Part shown: piece by piece, positions 1-7,023 of the stretch
How positions within the stretch are numbered: the first letter of the stretch is position 1
Layout: each line of letters starts with the position of its first letter
DNA from: Thiohalocapsa sp963704155
Lineage (GTDB): Bacteria; Pseudomonadota; Gammaproteobacteria; Chromatiales; Chromatiaceae
Reading direction: 5' to 3'
DNA length: 64,000 nt
NCBI GenBank assembly: GCA_963704155.1
Contig: CAVPHF010000032.1
Coordinates: 186,001-250,000, forward strand
Notes under the pieces: model-generated
Databases searched by the model: none
The model's input: the letters and a program-made list of their open reading frames with translations, nothing else
What the model was told of the DNA's origin: nothing
Translations under genes and position numbers: made by a program

Positions 1-242
1 CCGTCACCGCTCCACCAATCACCGAGGATCCGTCTCCCATCAGCATCAGTGTACAGGTTGCCGTGATCGACGAATCCCCATACCCGGATCTCCTGACCAT
101 GGACGTTGCGCGTCTGCTCTCCGTCCCTGGCATATCCGTTGCGCGTGATCGACGACGCGGCAACATAATCACCGATGCGCTCGGCGCACCCGACCAGGCA
201 TGAAACGGTGACCAGCAGGATAGCGATCAGGTGTCGGTTCAT
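1..242 (-). CDS. Putative lipoprotein, 3' end outside window
   Basis: The reading frame starts with ATG at 242 and stays open to the window edge, so only the first 80 codons are visible. The N-terminus reads MNRHLIAILLVTVSCLVGC, a signal peptide with a lipobox (LVGC) cleaved before Cys19, so a lipid-anchored periplasmic protein is expected. The mature part is polar, with a segment around EIRVWGFVDHGNLY that could be a small beta-barrel strand pair, but I do not recognise the family. A purine-rich AGCAGGAA lies about 11 bases upstream of the start. Function unknown; the coding call is supported by the lipobox and the long open frame. Confidence 0.6.
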   Translation of the reverse strand, partial: MNRHLIAILLVTVSCLVGCAERIGDYVAASSITRNGYARDGEQTRNVHGQEIRVWGFVDHGNLYTDADGRRILGDWWSGD

Positions 243-390
243 GCCGGTGGGTTCCTGCTCGGGACCAATGCCACGCGGTGCCGCGGCTCGCCGGGTGGCC
301 ATGCGGAGTACTCAGGACGAAGCAGTCACCAGACAAGGACAATGGCAAGAGGTGACGGAAACGCAGAACGACGGCGACCGTACGCGCGCG

Positions 391-1002
391 TCAGTCCATC
401 AGGAAGACGAGGAGGGTGGCGTCGCCGCTGCCCCCGCGCCGGCCGGCGATCAATATGCCCGACATCGCCTCGCCGTCCCCGAGATTGAAGGCACGCAGCT
501 CGGTGACCGCCTGGTCGTCGAAGGCCGCAGATAAGGCGGCGTGGGCCGTTTCGGCCCCCTCGATGTTGTCCAGGATCATCGGCACGGACAACCGGGCATC
601 GGGGTCTGCGATGCTCCGCAGCTCGGCGGCGATGTCCGGCGCGACGCCCGGCTTGCGGGTGTATACCTCCTTCCACGGCCCCATCCAGGCATTCTCACCG
701 TAGCGCTCCCAGAGCGGGCCGACGAAGGTTCGGTATGTCGACAGCGCCGCTTGTTTCAGGTCGTCCTCGCTGCGCAACGTCTCATGAAACACGGCGCTGC
801 CAAACCCTGCCTGGCTCGGGCCGCCGTAGGCCGCCTCCAGCCGCGAAAGGCCGTGCGGTTTCTGTGTTTTGCTGGTGTTCATGGTCTGTGGGTTTCGGTC
901 GGATGCTACGTCTGCGGCCTCGCCCGCGACAGCGCCGGCGCACAGGGCCAGTGCGGCCGCAAGCACCAAGCGTCCAACGACAGCCCAGGCGGAGCCTTTC
1001 AT
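391..1002 (-). CDS. Secreted protein of unknown function (203 aa)
   Basis: The frame extends further upstream, but the start at 1002 gives a clear signal peptide: a basic MKGSAWAVVGR followed by a hydrophobic, alanine-rich core ending near AVAGEAA. It also makes an ATGA overlap with the preceding membrane-protein frame, suggesting translational coupling. The mature part is polar, without cysteines or recognisable motifs, and ends in a hydrophobic TLLVFLMD stretch. Middle residues such as WERYGENAWMGPWKEVYTR look like an authentic folded domain, but I cannot name the family. Likely periplasmic. Its neighbours on the same strand are equally small and unknown. Confidence 0.55.
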   Translation of the reverse strand: MKGSAWAVVGRLVLAAALALCAGAVAGEAADVASDRNPQTMNTSKTQKPHGLSRLEAAYGGPSQAGFGSAVFHETLRSEDDLKQAALSTYRTFVGPLWERYGENAWMGPWKEVYTRKPGVAPDIAAELRSIADPDARLSVPMILDNIEGAETAHAALSAAFDDQAVTELRAFNLGDGEAMSGILIAGRRGGSGDATLLVFLMD

Positions 1003-1405
1003 GCCCGTCGCCGCCGTCCAGCCAGCGCAACGTAGGCGTAAAGGCACGCCGCGGTCGCGGCACCCACCAGCGTCACGACGACGAGCCAGATGAGGACGGC
1101 GTCCCAGCCCTGTGCGACCGCACCGCCGAGTGCCGCTACCGACAAGAACAGGGTGGCGGTGGCGAAGGCGAGGCCTATTATGGCGCCGTCGCGCAGCGCG
1201 AGCAGGATCCGGTCCGGCCGGCGGACGGCATGCCAGGCGGCGCAGGTCGGCACCCGCCGATAGACCAGAGCGGACGCAACCAGATCGAGCAGCACGAACC
1301 ATACAAGCCGCCCGGGGGCGGATGATCTGCGCCCGCATAGAGGATGCCCGGCCAAAGCACGAAGAAACCGGCAGCCAGCGTGAGCCGGTGGGGCCGTGAA
1401 TTCAT
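999..1405 (-). pseudogene. Small membrane protein with an apparent frameshift
   Basis: Two frames on the minus strand look like one gene. The upstream part, starting ATG at 1405, reads MNSRPHRLTLAAGFFVLWPG, a signal or first membrane segment, and runs to about ADHPPPG. One base later the adjacent frame continues with RLVWFVLLDLVASALVYRR and two more hydrophobic helices (GAIIGLAFATATLFLSV and AVLIWLVVVTLVGAATAA), ending at 999. The switch falls in a C5G3 run near 1310-1318, so it is either a real indel or a sequencing error. Corrected, the product is about 135 aa with three or four membrane segments. Read uncorrected, the downstream frame has only a poor TTG start at 1355. Function unknown. 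Confidence 0.45.
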
Positions 1406-1430
1406 CAGATCAGCGCGTGCGCGCCGACCT

Positions 1431-1601
1431 TCAGAGGCAGACGCGCCGCCCGATCTGTGCCTCGCGGGCATCCCGCATTTGCTCGATGCTCTTGGCAACG
1501 GAACGCTCGGCGTCGGCGGCCGCCGAGGCGTCGGCCCGCGCATTGCGCTCGGCCAACGCGCTCTTCGCCTCGGATTCTCGACCGGCATCGAGCAGCACCA
1601 T
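1431..1601 (-). CDS. Small Ala/Glu-rich coiled-coil ORF (56 aa)
   Basis: A short frame from ATG 1601 to TGA 1431 encodes a strongly charged, alanine-rich helix (segments such as SALAERNARADASAAADAE) with a roughly heptad spacing, ending in IGRRVCL. It lies between the lipoprotein gene ending at 1613 and the membrane-protein frame starting at 1405, all on the same strand, so it may be the middle gene of a small operon. There is no signal peptide from this start and no clear ribosome-binding site. It could be a fragment of an alanine-zipper lipoprotein of the Lpp type. Composition alone supports it, so confidence is low. Confidence 0.3.
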   Translation of the reverse strand: MVLLDAGRESEAKSALAERNARADASAAADAERSVAKSIEQMRDAREAQIGRRVCL

Positions 1602-1612
1602 GGGTGATGCAA

Positions 1613-1942
1613 TCAGAGCGCGCCCTCGTCGGTCAGCGACATGATGCCGCCGGTGGTGCCATCGCGGTAGCCTATGCAGCGCCAGCGCGCGCGCTGCGGG
1701 CCGACACCGACGATGACCTCGGTGCCGGCCTCCGAGTAGCTGGACGACAGCATGACCACGTCCGGGTTATTGGTCTGGCGGGCCACGTCGCGCTGGCAAG
1801 CCTGCTCGGCCAGGCTGGGGGTGCCCGATGCCTCCGCGGACGAGGAACGCGTGCCGCCGGTGGTCTCGGTGCAGCCCGTGACGATGAGCAGCGCGGCTGC
1901 CGCTGATAGCGCAGTGATCAGTTTGCTGGTCGGATACTTCAT
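1613..1942 (-). CDS. Lipoprotein (109 aa), paralogue of the broken gene at 2490
   Basis: ATG 1942 is preceded by AGGAGAACAG, a good ribosome-binding site, so the longer upstream frame is not used. The first 24 residues are a lipoprotein signal (MKYPTSKLITALSAAAALLI then VTGC, with Cys at 24). The mature part has an acidic linker followed by a compact domain with two cysteines (QACQRDVA and RWRCIGYRDG) and a glycine/valine strand (EVIVGVGPQ), ending in MSLTDEGAL. The same C-terminal domain is encoded on the opposite strand at 2586-2795, showing a local divergent duplication. The two cysteines may form a disulfide. Family not recognised. Confidence 0.7.
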   Translation of the reverse strand: MKYPTSKLITALSAAAALLIVTGCTETTGGTRSSSAEASGTPSLAEQACQRDVARQTNNPDVVMLSSSYSEAGTEVIVGVGPQRARWRCIGYRDGTTGGIMSLTDEGAL

Positions 1943-2489
1943 TCTGTTCTCCTGGTCAGTTGTGTGTAGCGCCGGCGAGTTAGTTCGCGTCCTCGCTGAA
2001 CACGGTGACGCTGCCGTCGGTTTCCTGTCGGCCGCACAGGATGCCGGCGCGCACGGGCGCCGCATAGTCGGGGATTTCCGTCAGGAAATTACTTACACAT
2101 AAAATCAAGGTGTTGGCTGTGTCTGCAGAAACCGGCAGCGGTTGCGGAACACTCATCCGGGGCGAATGGGTTGTCCAACGCGATTTTTTATAGCGGCTAG
2201 GTTGGCGTCGGTGACCTTCACCACGGCCGCCAGCGGCATCGCGCGATCGAAGGTCACCCAGTCGATTCCCGCCGCGCCGGGCAGGGTTCACCGTAAGAAA
2301 GTCGGTGCGGCCGGGGACCCTGACTCTGCGATAGCGGGGCAAACCTAAACAGGCTCCGATGCGCGATTCCGGTATCATTGGCCAAGCATGCGTTCGGTGT
2401 TGGTGATGGCCCAACCTCAAAGATCCTCAGAAGCGACTTGGCGCGATGATGCGCGCGGCAGGACAGAACCAACACCTCAGGAGTCGTGC
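1943..2489 (+). other. 547-base gap between the two lipoprotein paralogues
   Basis: No convincing intact gene. On the minus strand an open stretch near 2153-2270 translates as a plausible but headless C-terminus (IDWVTFDRAMPLAAVVKVTD, then a short tail to a stop at 2153), and 1980-2080 contains another short open tail. These may be remnants of degraded genes. The region must hold the promoter of the lipoprotein gene starting at 1942 and perhaps that of the damaged copy at 2490, but I see no confident promoter boxes. Confidence 0.3.
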
Positions 2490-2798
2490 ATGGCCATCCG
2501 CATTCTCACCGCCACCCTCGTCGTCGCCGCGCTTGCCGGCTGCGCCAGCAACGGCTCCGGTTCGTCATATTCGGGCTCAGGCTAGGGCGCGGCGGAGCAG
2601 GCCTGCCTGCGCGACGTCCGGCGCATGACCGGCAATGCCGAGGTGGTCGTGATCGCCTCGAACCCCTACCAGGGCGGCGGCAACTAGGTCACCGTCACCG
2701 TCGGGGTCGGTCCGGGCCGCGCCTCGTGGCAGTGCATCGGCTTCGACAAGGGCAGCACCGCCGAGGTCATGTCGCTGGCCAACGAGGGTGCTCTCTAG
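2490..2798 (+). pseudogene. Lipoprotein paralogue with two in-frame TAG codons
   Basis: ATG 2490 opens a frame with a clean lipoprotein signal (MAIRILTATLVVAALAGC) followed by a Ser/Gly linker. The frame hits TAG at 2583-2585, continues in the same register through EQACLRDVRRMTGNAEVVVI, hits a second TAG at 2685-2687, and continues through VTVTVGVGPG, a Cys-containing WQCIGF and MSLANEGAL to a third TAG at 2796-2798. The part after the first TAG aligns residue by residue with the intact neighbour at 1613-1942. With both TAGs read through it would be 102 aa. Ribosome-binding site CAGGAG lies about 10 bases before the start. Other genes here end normally at TAG, so recoding is unlikely and a decayed duplicate is preferred. 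Confidence 0.7.
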
Positions 2799-3064
2799 AG
2801 TTCGGGGCATCGCAAACCCGCGACCGAGACCAACGCCGTGTGGAGATTTACGCGATGGTCGTTCCTGCTCACACTGCCGCTGCTTACGAGCCCGGCAGCG
2901 TGGTCGAGGCGCAGGCATTCGAGACACCGCCCTGGGAGCGCTCTTCCATCGCTAAGTAAGCGCTCGCCGTGACAGCTTAGGAGCAGCTACGAATATGCTG
3001 CACCGGCCAATCTCTTTGGATGTAGCAGCGGCCGCAAGAAACTGATGAGCAGGCGTAATCAAAG

Positions 3065-3751
3065 ATGCACATACTGCGAGCTGGCGTTAAGGTGGCGGCG
3101 GTCCTGGGTATTGCTTTCGTCACCCTTCTTCTCATTGCGGCGATACTATACCCTTTGCTAAGCGCGCAACTTAGCCAGGAGCAGGGTGCCGCTGTTCGTC
3201 AAGATACGAATGGGCTCCCATCGCACAGGGTTGGGTCGGAAACAGCGGCGAGCTCGGAGCGAGCTTCACCAACGTCATCTCGAATCCGAGAAGCCGACCG
3301 TTCAATGTCAGTGTCCGAGCCTCGGATCTCAGGCCCCAAGTCTCCGGCTTCAGAGCCCAAGCCTTCCAATTTGACGCCTGACACTGCAGAGATATCGTCT
3401 CCTCAGCCTAAACACGATGCCGAACCGGGAGCTGAGGCAAGCCCTTTGCTTGGCGCAGGTTCAGCGCCGGAACCAACTCAGGTATCGCCGCCGCCTCCGA
3501 GCACTTTCTCTGAGGCGGCGGCGGAAACCAGCCCGTCATCTGGCACGGCATCTGCTCCCGCAGAGGCGCGATACTATACCGTGGCGGAAGGTGATACCTT
3601 GTATAGCATCGCGCGGCGGATCTATGGCGCAGGCAAGTACTGGCAAGCAATCTACGACGCCAACAGGGATTTGATTGACGATCCCGTGAGGCTGAAGTTG
3701 AGGTGGAAGCTTGAATTACCTCCGCCAGAGAAGGTCATACCAGAAAACTAA
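3065..3751 (+). CDS. Membrane-anchored LysM-domain protein (228 aa)
   Basis: Residues 8-33 form one hydrophobic membrane segment (VKVAAVLGIAFVTLLLIAAI). A long low-complexity linker rich in Ser, Pro, Ala and Glu spans about 40-168. Residues 170-219 are a LysM domain beginning YYTVAEGDTLYSIARRIYG and ending WKLELPPP. LysM domains bind glycan chains containing N-acetylglucosamine, so the protein probably reaches from the inner membrane across the periplasm to peptidoglycan. No catalytic domain is present. A lipoprotein gene follows on the same strand 32 bases later. Its linker composition resembles other envelope tethers, and its role is inferred only from the domain. Confidence 0.75.
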   Translation: MHILRAGVKVAAVLGIAFVTLLLIAAILYPLLSAQLSQEQGAAVRQDTNGLPSHRVGSETAASSERASPTSSRIREADRSMSVSEPRISGPKSPASEPKPSNLTPDTAEISSPQPKHDAEPGAEASPLLGAGSAPEPTQVSPPPPSTFSEAAAETSPSSGTASAPAEARYYTVAEGDTLYSIARRIYGAGKYWQAIYDANRDLIDDPVRLKLRWKLELPPPEKVIPEN

Positions 3752-3783
3752 TCAGACTCAGGTGACGAGCGATGGAAGGCACG

Positions 3784-3978
3784 ATGAAGAATCATGGTAT
3801 TCACGTTAGCATTTTGCTTGCTGTTGTCATTCTGGCAGGAATTGGTTCGGGCTGCAGCACAGTCGACCCCACGACGAAGTCCGCGAGCACAGTCACAGCC
3901 ATCGGTGCTATCAACGATCAAGTCGATAAAGGCAATATAGACATTGAGGGGGACACGGATACGGCCCCGCTACCCTGA
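3784..3978 (+). CDS. Small lipoprotein (64 aa)
   Basis: Two ATGs are possible (3772 and 3784). The second is preceded by GGAAGG at good spacing and starts a canonical lipoprotein signal, MKNHGIHVSILLAVVILAGI then GSGC, with the lipidated Cys at residue 24. The mature peptide is only about 40 residues, acidic, with no cysteines. It follows the LysM protein gene on the same strand and may be cotranscribed with it. The short acidic tail resembles many uncharacterised anchored peptides. I do not recognise a family, and truncation at the C-terminus cannot be excluded. Confidence 0.55.
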   Translation: MKNHGIHVSILLAVVILAGIGSGCSTVDPTTKSASTVTAIGAINDQVDKGNIDIEGDTDTAPLP

Positions 3979-4146
3979 ACTTCCCAGTCGCGGTGACCGA
4001 AGGTCTGCGCAAGAACGTTCACAACGATTAGGGCACCGCACGGGCTCGCCCCGGAGGTTTTGCCCTGACCATTGGGGCGCCCATCGACCCTGGCGGACGA
4101 TGCACCGTTGGCGGGTTGAAGACCCTTGCGCCAATTCAATGCGCGC

Positions 4147-5046
4147 TCATTCGGCTGCCTTTGCGGACCGAGCCTGCTCGGGTTCTACGCCAAAGACCCA
4201 GCGATTGCGGCCCTGGTCTAACCGGAGGACGTAGATGCGTCCCCGCTCCCCGAGCCGCACCAGGACGCGATCGCCAGCGCGCACATGAATTTGAATGCCG
4301 TCCGGGTCGGTCGCCACCGCTTCGCCCGCGGCCTCGGCGATATCGTCCAGGTAGACCTTGACCTCGAGGTGCAGCTCGTCGAGCAGCGCGTAGAGTTGAG
4401 TCCCCCGTATCCCCATCACCGTGCCCGGGCGGCGCGGTCGCTCGGCCTCGGGCAGGGCCAGGTCGGCCTCGAAAAGGGTGTCGATAGCCAGCCGGTTGAC
4501 CTCCTTGACGAGCCGGGACTGAAGCGCCTTGGCGCGGTTCCCGCCTTCGATGACGCGGGCGCGGATGGCCAGGTCATCCGCGCCGGCGCTCGGCGGCCGA
4601 CCCTCCAGCTTCTCGATCGTCTCCTTATGCAGGAAGATACCGACCATCTCACGCATGGGTGCGGTGAAGCGCCCGTATACCTCGACCCCGATCCCGGAAT
4701 GGGGGGCGGGCTCGGCGGAGAAGCTCGACCTCAGGTTGGTGACGACGGCTTGGCGATGGATGACCGCGGCGAGCCGCCCGGCCTCTCCGTCCGTCGGGAG
4801 CGAATCCAAATACTCCGCCAGGGTCGATGGGCCCTGCAGTCGCCAGGACCAAAGCTCGGGGTAGAGCTGGTGCAAAGCCACGATCCCCGCGATGCGCCGC
4901 TCCAGCTGTCGCATGGCGGACCGTGGAGGCGCGGGATGGACGCGATAGACGGGCTCGATGCCGTCGCGCTCGGTATCGCCTTCGGTGAGCCAGGGGGCTC
5001 CCTCGGTGTTACAGAGCACCGAGACCTCCTCGTTCCAGCGCTCCAC
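4147..5046 (-). pseudogene. RNB-family ribonuclease-like protein, 5'-truncated
   Basis: The 299-codon frame carries the C-terminal half of an RNB (RNase II/RNase R) domain: SAEPAPHSGIGVEVYGRFTA followed by PMREMVGIFLHK corresponds to the family's conserved glycine, tyrosine and S/APxR segment. The last 70 residues resemble a beta-barrel tail. The N-terminal part of the RNB domain, which carries the four metal-binding aspartates, is absent. The frame begins at GTG 5046 without a convincing ribosome-binding site. Immediately upstream, in the same frame and interrupted by a TGA at about 5064, lies MTRVLGEVS, which looks like continuation of the same protein. I favour a nonsense-truncated remnant; a self-standing non-catalytic RNA-binding protein is the alternative. 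Confidence 0.5.
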
Positions 5047-5189
5047 CGGGTCGTCGATTCAAGACACCTCCCCCAACACCCGGGTCATTGCGCTGTCGAT
5101 GTACGGCGATCTGCATTATCGGCAGCGCATGTTCGCCGCCGGTGCGGCCGCCTAATGTGCCGAAGAACGAGGCCGTCACCGAGTGACCG

Positions 5190-5371
5190 AGAGCGTCGCG
5201 GCGCCTGGGGTCCAGACTCGTTCGTCCGGCGAGATGGAGGTGGTGTTCGCCGATGGATGTACGGTGTTCTAAAACGACATCGGCCTGCGCCAGCAGCAGG
5301 GCAGCAGCTGCAGCGCAGACGAACTCAAGCAAGCCGAGAAGGCCATGACCGGGCACCTGAACGCGCAATAG
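5190..5371 (+). pseudogene. Remnant of a small exported protein gene
   Basis: From about 5190 one plus-strand frame reads SSGEMEVVFADGCTVF, meets TAA at 5270-5272, then continues as NDIGLRQQQGSSCSADELKQ and ends at TAG 5369. The two halves together match a pattern I recall from small proteobacterial periplasmic proteins, where a DGCTV-Tyr segment is followed by G-S-S-C and a K-A-M helix. Here the tyrosine codon appears to have become TAA. No start or signal peptide survives upstream. This is a damaged C-terminal fragment lying head-to-head with the RNB remnant. Confidence 0.4.
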
Positions 5372-5445
5372 GCAGGTTTTCGAATTAGGAGCGATTTGCG
5401 TCCTTGGGATTGCGCATGCGCCGGCGAAGCGGCGTATGCGCATGT

Positions 5446-6642
5446 TCAGTCGATCGGCATCGCGCGCAGGAAATCGGTCTTCAGGTACGCCGTCTCGGCA
5501 ATCGCGGGATGCACCGGATGGTCCGGCCCCTGGCCGGCCGCCAGCAGCAGTTGCAGCTGATGCGCGGTGCGGCGCGCGGCGCCCTGCACCGCGTGCAGGA
5601 AGCTATCGCGTCCCATGTGGAAGGAGCAGGAGGACGTGACCAGCAGTCCTCCCGGTTCCAGCAGTTCCAACCCGAGCCTGTTCAGCCGCTCGTAGGCGCG
5701 CGTTCCCTCGCGCTCGTCCTTGCGGCGCTTGATGAAGGCCGGCGGGTCCAGCACCACGAGGTCAAAACGGGCTCCCTCGTCGCGCAGCGTGCGCAGCAGC
5801 TCAAAGGCGTCGCCTTGGCGCGTGCTGACCAGATCAGTGAATCCGTTGCGCTCAGCATTGGCGGCGACCTGCTCGAGCGCGGCCGCTGAACTGTCGACGC
5901 AGGTCACGGCTTCGGCGCCGTTGGCGGCTGCCTGCAGACCCCATGCGCCGAGGTAGCAGCAGACGTCGAGCGCGCGGCGCGCGGCGCCGAAGCGCCGTAG
6001 CGCGAGCCGGTTGTCGGCCTGGTCGTAGAACCAGCCGGTCTTCTGCCCGCTGCCCGGTGCGACGGCGAAGCTGACGCCGCCCTCGCGCAGCTCGATCTCT
6101 CCCGGATCATCACCCAGCACCCAGTCGACGCCCGCTGCAAGTCCTTCCTGCTCGCGCACCGCGGTGTCGTTGCGCAGAACGATGCGCTCGGGCCGCAGCA
6201 CCTGTTCCAGCGCGGCGATGATGTCCGAGCGCATACGCTCCATGCCGGCGGTGGTGATCTGTACGGCCAGCAGCTCGCTATAGCGGTCGACGATCAAACC
6301 GGGCAGGGCGTCGCCCTCGCCGTATACCAGTCGATAGAAGGGCAGTGCGTAGAGTCGCTCGCGCAGGCTCAGCGCCGCGCGGATGCGCTGCACCAACAGG
6401 GATGCGCTGAGCGGTCGCTCGCGGTGCCGGCTCACCAGGCGCGCGCAGATCAGCGAGCCCGGGTTGACGTAGGCGTGTCCGAGCCAGCGTCCATGCTGCG
6501 CGAATACCTCGATTGGCTGGCCCGGCTCCAACGATTTCAGCGGTGTTGCCGCGGTGTCCACCTCGTTGCTGTAGATCCAGCCGTGTCCGGCCAGTATCCG
6601 CCGTTCCTGGTCTTTTTTCAGTCGCAACGGGGCGGGCTTCAT
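5446..6642 (-). CDS. rlmI: 23S rRNA (cytosine-C5)-methyltransferase RlmI
   Basis: 398 aa, the usual length for RlmI/YccW. The first 75 residues form the PUA RNA-binding domain (RRILAGHGWIYSNEVD). The SAM-binding motif is DVCCYLGAWGL at 226-236, with VVLDPPAFIKRR around 296-307 and the catalytic-cysteine motif TSSCSF at 336-341 (Cys339). E. coli RlmI makes m5C1962 in 23S rRNA in the cytoplasm. Start ATG 6642 has TAGGAGAAC seven bases upstream. It stands alone between a degraded region and the divergent AAA+ gene. Other COG1092 methyltransferases are the alternative, but the PUA plus TSSCSF layout supports RlmI. Confidence 0.88.
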   Translation of the reverse strand: MKPAPLRLKKDQERRILAGHGWIYSNEVDTAATPLKSLEPGQPIEVFAQHGRWLGHAYVNPGSLICARLVSRHRERPLSASLLVQRIRAALSLRERLYALPFYRLVYGEGDALPGLIVDRYSELLAVQITTAGMERMRSDIIAALEQVLRPERIVLRNDTAVREQEGLAAGVDWVLGDDPGEIELREGGVSFAVAPGSGQKTGWFYDQADNRLALRRFGAARRALDVCCYLGAWGLQAAANGAEAVTCVDSSAAALEQVAANAERNGFTDLVSTRQGDAFELLRTLRDEGARFDLVVLDPPAFIKRRKDEREGTRAYERLNRLGLELLEPGGLLVTSSCSFHMGRDSFLHAVQGAARRTAHQLQLLLAAGQGPDHPVHPAIAETAYLKTDFLRAMPID

Positions 6643-7023
6643 GGTTGTTCTCCTAACCCGGCAGAGCCGGTGTCAAAAAAAGACAGTGTGGAGGACTTTG
6701 CTCGTTGTCGTATTCGGAGTCATGCCGATAGTCGATTGCGACAACGACAACGACAACGACAACGATGTCGCTGATTGCCTCGACACTGTGTTCAAGCCCC
6801 GCGGTTTGAGGGACTCGGCGGCTAGCGTAACCCTAAAGGCGACGTGTTTGTTGCCGCCGTGCGGCCGGCGTTGCGCTGGCGGGGCGGATCGCGCGGACGG
6901 ACGGGCGGCCCCGCCGCGGTTGCTCGATCGCCGGCTCGTGAAGCCCTCTCGGCCCAGGCTGTGCGATACTCGTGCCGGCTAGCGCATAGCCAGTGCATAA
7001 GGCTGCCGAAGGGCTCGTCGCCA
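6643..7023 (+). other. 381-base divergent gap before the AAA+ gene
   Basis: The gap separates rlmI (minus) and the AAA+ ATPase gene (plus), so it should contain both promoters. The only obvious structure is the hexamer array at 6739-6762. The plus-strand frame of the ATPase is open upstream to 6844, but that extension is Arg/Gly/Pro-rich and not protein-like. I see no confident -35/-10 boxes. Confidence 0.4.
6739..6762 (+). repeat. (CGACAA)x4 hexamer array
   Basis: Four perfect copies of CGACAA, followed by the partial unit CGATGTCG, lie in the rlmI/AAA+ intergenic gap. The complementary hexamer (TCGTTG) recurs at 34875-34890 near trpD. A six-base unit would not shift a reading frame, and the array is outside any gene. 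Confidence 0.9.

Noticed and set aside
2490..2798. Amber (TAG) recoding as amino acid
   Set aside because: rpsI (stop at 25748), the outer membrane protein gene (19756), the beta-helix gene (9562) and others end at TAG at the expected family length, so TAG is an ordinary stop codon here.
2838..2972. Small ORF with a hydrophobic start (GTG 2838)
   Set aside because: It has a signal-like segment, but the rest is Arg/His/Ser-rich, the ribosome-binding site is absent, and it lies downstream of a pseudogene.
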